5,160 nucleotides of DNA, taken from NCBI GenBank assembly GCA_900551465.1, contig URWL01000175.1, forward strand, positions 1-5,160, given 5' to 3'. Origin of the DNA: an uncultured Blautia sp. GTDB taxonomy: Bacteria > Bacillota > Clostridia > Lachnospirales > Lachnospiraceae. Within the stretch, counting starts at the first letter, position 1. Each line of letters opens with the position of its first letter. This document shows, piece after piece, positions 1 to 5,160 of this stretch. A model generated the notes under the pieces. The model made no database searches and was not told the origin of the DNA. It saw only the letters and a list, made by a program, of their open reading frames with translations. A program made the translations under genes and the position numbers.

Positions 1-913
1 CTTTTACTGTGTCTACCAGCTGACGGAGATATTTTTCCGGTGTCTTATATAGAGGGATCACAATTGAAATCTTTGGCTGATAGTCAAAAACTGTTTTTCT
101 CTGCTTTTCCAGTTCTTTATTTCCCGGCAGATGATGAAGGATCCATTTCTGATAAGGAATCTCTCTGGTAGACGCAGTCTTAACCTTGGAAACAATCTTT
201 CCTACCATAGCGGCGCTTCCCTGGCTCTTCCAGTAACACAGTCCTTTTTTTGCATATTTTTGAATCTTTTTGCGGAATACCACAGCCGGATTCAGATGGG
301 CAATATGCACAGATTTCGTATCTCCTGCGTAAAATACCACGTAGACTAGCTTTCCGGTAAGGTTGGTCAGCTCAGCAAAAAATCCTGTCTTGTCCTCATG
401 ATCCATTTCCTCATACATCTGCTCCACATCTACTCTCTGAGTGCGAAGAATCTCTGCATGAAGCTTCTGTTTGTTTTCATCAAAAATCTGGATATTGACC
501 GGTTCATCCGCAACAGCCCAGCCCCGGATCCGTAAAAATCCCTGCTGAACCTTTTCTTCCTCGATAAAAAACTGAGGTTTTCCACGGCGTTTTTCCAGTT
601 CCTTTACGGAAACAGAAAACCAGCACATGGCTTTATCCGGCATATCGGCATAAACAGACAGCTTCTGATGCCCTTCCAGAGATTCCGGAAGCTGCACAGC
701 GGCAGTGATCCTCTCTCCCCGCATCAGATCCGGATCCTTAAACCGTTCCAGAGCGCTGACTACCTCCAGCTTCCGGATTTCCGACTTTATCTCAGAATCA
801 TCCAGACAGGCACGCATCTTTGCTTCCTTAGGCCAAGTTCCCTGCAGGATATACTGACAGGGATCCTTCAGATGGAACCTGTCCTTTGTTACCTCAAAAA
901 TCTCTCTTGACAT
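1..913 (-). CDS. Partial family 2 glycosyltransferase, paralogue of the upstream tandem enzyme (N-terminal 304 aa)
   Basis: The frame starts at ATG 913, with GAGG six bases upstream, and runs open to the window edge; 304 residues are visible. Residues 1-110 are a beta-rich domain (YILQGTW at 21-27, ITAAVQLPE at 69-77). Residues 115-205 are one copy of the module seen twice in the preceding gene (GW at 131-132, RVDV at 160-163, GF at 177-178). A basic linker with YQKWILHH (254-261) follows, then the first strand of a GT-A fold, KISIVIPLYKTP (281-292), where the window ends. The linker and first strand match the equivalent part of the preceding protein (YEQWLKRH and ISIVIPLYNTP), so the same RfbC-like family is likely, perhaps again with two catalytic domains. 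The catalytic motifs are off-window, so activity cannot be judged. The gene is 15 bases after the preceding stop and is surely co-transcribed with it. No signal peptide or membrane segment is visible. Confidence 0.88.
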   Translation of the reverse strand, partial: MSREIFEVTKDRFHLKDPCQYILQGTWPKEAKMRACLDDSEIKSEIRKLEVVSALERFKDPDLMRGERITAAVQLPESLEGHQKLSVYADMPDKAMCWFSVSVKELEKRRGKPQFFIEEEKVQQGFLRIRGWAVADEPVNIQIFDENKQKLHAEILRTQRVDVEQMYEEMDHEDKTGFFAELTNLTGKLVYVVFYAGDTKSVHIAHLNPAVVFRKKIQKYAKKGLCYWKSQGSAAMVGKIVSKVKTASTREIPYQKWILHHLPGNKELEKQRKTVFDYQPKISIVIPLYKTPEKYLRQLVDTVK

Positions 914-919
914 ATCCAA

Positions 920-923
920 CCTC
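920..923 (-). promoter_or_regulatory. Ribosome-binding site of the partial downstream glycosyltransferase
   Basis: GAGG lies six bases before the ATG at 913, inside the 15-base gap after the previous stop codon. It supports that ATG as the start. The short gap suggests that ribosomes finishing the upstream gene can re-initiate here, so the two glycosyltransferases may be made in step. Confidence 0.82.
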
Positions 924-928
924 GTTTC

Positions 929-3346
929 TCAGTTTTCTCTCAGGGAGCAGTCTCCTTCTGTTACAGACAGATTTGGACTGTAATACGGATCGCCTTTTCT
1001 CAGCTGATCTCCCCATTTTTCCTGAAATCTTTTTATTTCCTTTTCAAAACGGAACTGTTTTTCCGGCGTGTCCTCTAAGCCTCTGGATTTTGATTCATAA
1101 TGATACAGCTCTGCATAAGGGGTAAACACCACTTTTTTGCCAAGAGCCCTGACTTTCATACAGAGATCAATATCATTAAACGCTACCCGGAAGGTCTCAT
1201 CAAATCCTCCCACTTTCCGGAAGTCTTCTGTTTTCATCATCATGCAGGCTGCTGTTACTGCGCTGATCTCCTGGACACTGATCATCCTTCCAAAATATCC
1301 TTCATCCTCTCTGGATGCGCGGCACATGATATGCCCGGCGATCCCGCCCAGCCCCATAACTACGCCCCCATGCTGAATGGTATCGTCCGGATAATAAAGC
1401 TTGGCTCCTACTATGGAAACCTCCTTTTGCTGACAGATCTGAAGCATCTCCTCCATCCAGTCAGGCGTCAGGATCTCCACATCATTATTCAGAAACAGCA
1501 TATATTCTCCTCTTGCCTGTTCTGCTGCAAAATTATTGATAGAAGAATAATTAAATTCTTTTTCCCAGGTAAGAATTCTCACCTTCGGGAAACGCTGGGG
1601 AAGCTTTTCATAATACGCAAAGGTGGCAGCCTCTTCACTGTTGTTTTCTACGATCAGTACCTCATAATTTTCGTAAGTACTGCGCTCTGTCAGAGACGAA
1701 AGACACAGTTCCAGATCGTCAATATGATCTTTATTGGGGATGATCACAGAGATCATTGGTGTTCCCTGAATCTCCACCCGGCTCCGGTACCATCCCGGCC
1801 TCTGTGTCATCTCCACCTTTGCAGGAATTTCCATTCTCCGGTAATGCTCCTCCACGGCTTTTCTTCCGGCTTCAAACGCATATGCCTTGCTTTCCGGATC
1901 GGCAGCTGTGGAATCCATATGGCAGCGCCAGTGATAAAGCACTCTGGGAATATGGATGACTCCGGCGGCATTTTCGCAGCAGCGGAAAATAAAATCAAAA
2001 TCCTGCGCCCCGTCAAATTCTTTACGGAAATATCCGGCTTTTTCCGCCACCTGCCTTTTTACCACAAAAATATGGCAGATATAATTATTTTCTCTCAGCC
2101 GGAACAGATTAAAATCCGATTTGAAATGAGGGTCGAAATAATGCCTGCCGTCCATGCTGATCTTATCCTCATCTGTATAGATCACATCTGCATGTTCATA
2201 CTCGTTGACCGCCTTTACAATTTCGTAAAGTGCGTCCGGCTCCAGTGTATCGTCATGGTCGCAGAGCATCAGGTATTCCCCTCTTGCAAGCTCTATGGCC
2301 TTATTGGTGTTCACGGAGATTCCCCCGTTTTCCTTCAGTTTTTTATAACTGATCCGAACCTCATGCCTGTAATTTTTCTTCAGAAATTCATATACCTTAT
2401 CATCCGGGCTTCCGTCAGCCAGACACAGCTGCCAGTTCCCGTAAGTCTGTTTTCTTACAGATTCGATCAGTTCCTTCAGATAGGGAAGCGGCGTATTATA
2501 TAACGGGATCACAATGCTGATCAGCGGTTTTTTATCAAAATTAACATGTTTCTGCTTCCACATCCGGGAACGGCTGACACTGTGGCGCTTCAGCCACTGC
2601 TCATAATCTCCTGTCTTTTCTTCTGAACGTCGGAAAAAACGATTCAGAATCCCCTTTGGCTTTCCATCCTTCAGAAGCTTCTGCACATCGATCTCATGAT
2701 CTTTCCGGACAGAGGAGCCTGTAAACCGGAGAATGACTTTTTTCCCTGCAATCTCATCCAGAGTAGCAGAAATACGGAATCCGATCTCCCGGTTTTTATA
2801 TTCTTCGTCAAGCCCTCTTCGTTCCACTACATCCGGTCTTCTTCCCCTGCTCATACGGCAGGGAACAGGACTTTCATCCTCATTGAGAAGCTCTGCCGCC
2901 GCATCTCCTCTCTGATCCATCACCCAGCCCTGAATTTCCAGCATGGTGTCATACAGAATCTCCACCCTGTCCATATGATATTCCAGCAGGCTTTCCTGCA
3001 GAAAGGCTTCCAGCTCTTCTCTGGATTTTTTCCAGACAGAATGAGTCTCCGCACCGTCAGTCAGGATCAGTTCTACGGTATGATATTTTTCAGCAAGCCT
3101 GTCCGCCTCCGGGATACAAACTGTAAACCCCGGAAGGAACTGTCCCAGATTACGTTCCAGAGCCTGGGCCACATCAGGTCTGGGGGATCTTTCTGGAGCC
3201 GGAACGGCGATTTCCTTCCCGTCTCCCAGAAACCGGAATTCCGGAGTCTGTCCCTCTGCCGGCACATACCAGCCTGTAAGGCTCAGAACCTGCCCGTGCC
3301 TGTCGTCATATTTTTGTTCATCCACACTGAAGCGCAATTCTTCCAT
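929..3346 (-). CDS. Tandem-domain family 2 glycosyltransferase, RfbC (Myxococcus)-like, 805 aa
   Basis: This complete gene starts at ATG 3346 with GAGG six bases upstream and stops at TGA. Residues 1-220 are beta-rich and hold two copies of a module (GW at 25 and 140, RPDV at 56 and 170, GF at 73 and 189). A linker with YEQWLKRH (248-255) leads to the first GT-A domain at about 275-500: ISIVIPLYNTP (276-286), the DXD-type motif DHDD (363-366), YTDEDK (390-395), GAQDFD (446-451) and YHWR (471-474). These are hallmarks of the RfbC_Mx-like branch of family 2. The second GT-A domain, about 530-785, has ISVIIPNKD (532-540), the metal-binding NND (620-622), QHGG (658-661) and NDIDLC (724-729). Both active sites look intact, so the protein may add two sugars or alternate linkages using nucleotide-sugar donors. 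There is no transmembrane segment, so it likely works at the cytoplasmic membrane face. The donor sugar cannot be read from sequence; rhamnose is possible but unproven. Confidence 0.93.
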   Translation of the reverse strand: MEELRFSVDEQKYDDRHGQVLSLTGWYVPAEGQTPEFRFLGDGKEIAVPAPERSPRPDVAQALERNLGQFLPGFTVCIPEADRLAEKYHTVELILTDGAETHSVWKKSREELEAFLQESLLEYHMDRVEILYDTMLEIQGWVMDQRGDAAAELLNEDESPVPCRMSRGRRPDVVERRGLDEEYKNREIGFRISATLDEIAGKKVILRFTGSSVRKDHEIDVQKLLKDGKPKGILNRFFRRSEEKTGDYEQWLKRHSVSRSRMWKQKHVNFDKKPLISIVIPLYNTPLPYLKELIESVRKQTYGNWQLCLADGSPDDKVYEFLKKNYRHEVRISYKKLKENGGISVNTNKAIELARGEYLMLCDHDDTLEPDALYEIVKAVNEYEHADVIYTDEDKISMDGRHYFDPHFKSDFNLFRLRENNYICHIFVVKRQVAEKAGYFRKEFDGAQDFDFIFRCCENAAGVIHIPRVLYHWRCHMDSTAADPESKAYAFEAGRKAVEEHYRRMEIPAKVEMTQRPGWYRSRVEIQGTPMISVIIPNKDHIDDLELCLSSLTERSTYENYEVLIVENNSEEAATFAYYEKLPQRFPKVRILTWEKEFNYSSINNFAAEQARGEYMLFLNNDVEILTPDWMEEMLQICQQKEVSIVGAKLYYPDDTIQHGGVVMGLGGIAGHIMCRASREDEGYFGRMISVQEISAVTAACMMMKTEDFRKVGGFDETFRVAFNDIDLCMKVRALGKKVVFTPYAELYHYESKSRGLEDTPEKQFRFEKEIKRFQEKWGDQLRKGDPYYSPNLSVTEGDCSLREN

Positions 3347-3352
3347 GTTTTA

Positions 3353-3356
3353 CCTC
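3353..3356 (-). promoter_or_regulatory. Ribosome-binding site of the 805-aa glycosyltransferase
   Basis: On the minus strand the bases read TGAGGTAAAAC before the ATG at 3346. GAGG with a six-base spacer is a standard strong Shine-Dalgarno site and fixes the start. An in-frame TAA at 3350-3352 lies between this site and the ATG, so no longer N-terminal form is possible. Confidence 0.85.
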
Positions 3357-3366
3357 ATTCTGACTG

Positions 3367-3417
3367 AACTGCCGCTGTCCCTGAATTTCTTTTCCATCTT
3401 TGGGATTTCCGGCAGTT
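3367..3417 (-). repeat. Inverted repeat (hairpin) between methyltransferase-kinase gene and glycosyltransferase gene
   Basis: AACTGCCG at 3367-3374 is perfectly complementary to CGGCAGTT at 3410-3417. After a small internal loop (3 and 4 bases), a further four pairs form between TCCC at 3378-3381 and GGGA at 3402-3405, leaving a 20-base loop. The outer arm overlaps the last base of the upstream TAA stop, and the element ends about ten bases before the Shine-Dalgarno site. No T-run follows in the direction of transcription, so it is not a standard intrinsic terminator. It could mark an mRNA processing or stability site, or partial attenuation. The inverted repeat is seen directly; its role is inferred. 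Confidence 0.5.
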
Positions 3418-5160
3418 TATTTTTTCTTAATGCTTCTATATAATTTCCAGATCTTTGTATTTTCCATCTGGGTAATCTTTTCATTCAGTCTGCGGATTTC
3501 CGCATCCTTTTCGGCAGATACTCTGGAAAAATTCTTCCAGAAATCTTTTCTTGCATCTGTTTCTTTCATAGTCCGTATCCGGATACAGAGCTTTGTCTTT
3601 CCGGAAACATCCCCTGTTATAAACTGAGGGTCTCCGCCTCCGAAATAATATGCACCTGCTCCCATGGGGAATCCGTTTGCAGTAAAATCTGCCGGCGTTC
3701 CATCCTCATAAGAAAGTTCCTTCAGAATCAGTCCTCCTGCCGCTTCTCCCGGATCCAGACGCAGTCTGTGTACGCCTGCCGGAATTCTGATCTCCAGATC
3801 CAGTCCTTCTCTGCTCATAGGATAAACGGCTGAATCCTCCTCCCGGAAGCCTTCTCCCCAGTCATAAAATACCTGAAGCCTTCTTTCTGCTCCTGCAAGC
3901 CTCATCTGCTCATAATATGGCAGGATCTCCACTTTCCCCGGAGAAACCTCTTCATAAAGCTCCAGAAGGGGAACATGATCTCCTTTCATATAGTTCTGGA
4001 AGTTCCGTTCCATTTCCCTGTAAATTTCCATGTCTTTTTCCGTGATCCCGGCTTTTCCGTAAAAATCCCGGTTCTTCAGAACATGACGTTTGCCGTCGCT
4101 TTCCAGATAATAATGAATCATCCGGTACTGAATGAAATCCGCAGGAATCGGAAAACGGAAGGTCCATTCATAATCAATGACTACCTGTCTGTCCCTCTGA
4201 ATCAGAAGGTTTGCCGGAACAAGATCAATATTAGACATGCCGGAGGCATCATATTCTCCCTCAAGAGGCGCATCGCCAAATACCTGAATAAACTCCGGTG
4301 TCTTTCTGAACTTTTCCTTGCAGTGAAGACTGCGTATCTTTCTCAGATAAAAGAAAAACAGCTCTTCCACTTCCTGATATTTTCCCTGTTCCAGAAGCAT
4401 ATCCAGTTTTTCCTCCAGAGTTACCCCCTCCAGATATTCCAGCTTTGCCGCTCCCTGCTCAAACCGGCAGTTATTCAGCTCAATACCTTCTTTTTCATAA
4501 ATCGTATTCAATTCTCTCTGGATCCGTTCCAGATTCTTTACATGCTCCTCTGCCTTTGGCACTACCGGAAGCTTCCGTACATATCTCTCATACCGTCCCG
4601 GTTCACAGATGTCTGTCCGAAGGGCAAACCGCTGGTCTCTCTCATTGGAAAATTTAGAATAGACTACCTCCGGCCGGAGTTCCTCTTTTCCGATCAGCAA
4701 AAGGAACGAGTTGGAAAATTCCGGAAACATATGGTTATCCAAAAGAGAGTCATATACCGAGGATTCCTGAAACAGCTGAAGTCTCAGTCTGTCAAAGTTT
4801 GTTTCCATTCGGTTCAGTTCTCCCTTCAGAGGAAGACGTCTGTCAGAATATATGGTCATGGGAAGCTTGTAATCCGGAAATGGATAATACCAGCTTGCCT
4901 TGAGATTTCCCGCTTTTTCCAGAATATCTGTCAGTTCCTTTTTCGTAAAGGTCTTAACGCCTTTTGTGGAAGGATATCCTTCCAGTCCCTCAAATAAAGT
5001 TCCAAAATGATCTTCCGTGCAGCCTGCCCAGTATTTCAGTCCAAAACGGTTTTCAATGGCAAGAATGATCTTTCCCTCCGGCTTCAGATGACGGGCAATA
5101 GTTCTGAGAAAATCCACATAAGGAGTTTCGCTCTGGATATAATTTTCCCCATACTCAAAA
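3417..5160 (-). CDS. Partial methyltransferase-kinase-coiled-coil protein (WbdD-like layout), 5' end outside window
   Basis: The visible part is 580 residues ending in TAA; the frame is open to the window edge, so the true start lies outside. The GTG at 5117 is not the start: it is the Val of ETPYVDFL inside the methyltransferase fold, and residues before it (FEYGENYIQSETPY) fit the domain. Numbering visible residues from the edge, about 1-160 are the end of a class I SAM-dependent methyltransferase (LKPEGKIILAIENRFGLKYW near 24-44, PDYKLP near 95-100, FSNSFLL near 148-154); the SAM-binding glycine loop is off-window. About 165-390 look kinase-like: candidate ATP-site Lys196 (YVRKL), catalytic loop NIDLVPAN at 310-317 (Asp312, Asn317) and metal-binding IDYEW at 328-332 (Asp329). 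About 420-530 are beta-rich (LRLDPG at 466-471). About 545-580 form a short coiled coil with a basic IWKLYRSIKKK end. No signal peptide is visible, and a cytoplasmic protein is likely. Probable role: phosphorylating and methylating a surface glycan. The methyltransferase call is firm, the kinase call good, the substrate unknown. Confidence 0.85.
   Translation of the reverse strand, partial: FEYGENYIQSETPYVDFLRTIARHLKPEGKIILAIENRFGLKYWAGCTEDHFGTLFEGLEGYPSTKGVKTFTKKELTDILEKAGNLKASWYYPFPDYKLPMTIYSDRRLPLKGELNRMETNFDRLRLQLFQESSVYDSLLDNHMFPEFSNSFLLLIGKEELRPEVVYSKFSNERDQRFALRTDICEPGRYERYVRKLPVVPKAEEHVKNLERIQRELNTIYEKEGIELNNCRFEQGAAKLEYLEGVTLEEKLDMLLEQGKYQEVEELFFFYLRKIRSLHCKEKFRKTPEFIQVFGDAPLEGEYDASGMSNIDLVPANLLIQRDRQVVIDYEWTFRFPIPADFIQYRMIHYYLESDGKRHVLKNRDFYGKAGITEKDMEIYREMERNFQNYMKGDHVPLLELYEEVSPGKVEILPYYEQMRLAGAERRLQVFYDWGEGFREEDSAVYPMSREGLDLEIRIPAGVHRLRLDPGEAAGGLILKELSYEDGTPADFTANGFPMGAGAYYFGGGDPQFITGDVSGKTKLCIRIRTMKETDARKDFWKNFSRVSAEKDAEIRRLNEKITQMENTKIWKLYRSIKKK

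Noticed and set aside
1100..2503. Long plus-strand open frame (467 codons) opposite the 805-aa glycosyltransferase gene
   Set aside because: It lies entirely antisense to a gene with clear glycosyltransferase motifs. Its translation is rich in Cys, His, Ile and Phe with no recognisable domain, as expected for a codon-usage shadow.
2696..3367. Plus-strand open frame of 223 codons overlapping the N-terminal region of the glycosyltransferase gene
   Set aside because: It has no recognisable motif, and the opposite strand carries a well-supported gene with its own Shine-Dalgarno site.
3350..3397. A 15-codon minus-strand open frame (MEKKFRDSGSSVRMR) just upstream of, and in frame with, the 805-aa gene; a possible leader peptide
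   Set aside because: It has no convincing ribosome-binding site, its composition is unremarkable, and it lies within the hairpin. It is probably chance, though its stop three bases before the next ATG is noted.
3367..3417. Intrinsic transcription terminator
   Set aside because: The stem is not followed by a T-run in the direction of transcription, and the loop is long (20 bases). The downstream gene has no visible promoter of its own in the 70-bp gap, which argues for read-through.
3975..4997. Plus-strand open frame (340 codons) opposite the methyltransferase-kinase gene
   Set aside because: It is antisense to conserved methyltransferase and kinase motifs, has a low-complexity Phe/Ile/Leu/Lys-rich translation, and shows no convincing domain. 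It is best explained as a shadow.
5115..5117. GTG at 5117 as the start of the methyltransferase-kinase gene
   Set aside because: The frame stays open to the window edge and the preceding residues (FEYGENYIQSETPY) continue the methyltransferase fold. There is no Shine-Dalgarno site before the GTG, which encodes an internal Val.

Overview
The window is a compact piece of a cell-surface polysaccharide gene cluster. All three genes lie on the minus strand, so transcription runs from high to low coordinates, and two are cut by the window edges. GC content is in the mid-40s by eye. The ribosome-binding sites are strong (GAGG), intergenic gaps are short, and the protein families are ones common in Clostridia. 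This suggests a Firmicute, probably of the Lachnospiraceae (Blautia/Dorea/Ruminococcus type). The placement is an inference from style and family, not from a marker gene.

Layout in transcription order: (1) 5160 to 3417 encodes the C-terminal 580 residues of a multidomain protein. It holds the end of a class I SAM-dependent methyltransferase, a kinase-like phosphotransferase domain, a beta-rich domain and a short C-terminal coiled coil with a basic tail. (2) A 70-bp gap (3347-3416) carries an 8-bp perfect inverted repeat and the ribosome-binding site of the next gene. (3) 3346 to 929 encodes a complete 805-residue protein with an N-terminal beta-rich region and two family 2 glycosyltransferase domains of the RfbC (Myxococcus)-like type. 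(4) A 15-bp gap is followed by 913 to 1, the first 304 residues of a second, paralogous protein cut just as its glycosyltransferase domain begins.

The genes probably act together: the glycosyltransferases extend a glycan on a lipid carrier at the inner face of the membrane, and the methyltransferase-kinase modifies it. The most interesting point is that the first protein has the domain order of WbdD, the methyltransferase/kinase/coiled-coil protein that caps and measures the E. coli O9a polymannose chain. If the parallel holds, this cluster would make a length-controlled, end-capped glycan in a Gram-positive bacterium. A second point is a small module (GW, then RxDV, then GF at near-constant spacing) that occurs twice in one glycosyltransferase and once in the other.

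There are no RNA genes, mobile elements, CRISPR arrays or clear promoters or terminators. No plus-strand gene is credible, and no stretch over 300 bases is without a gene.
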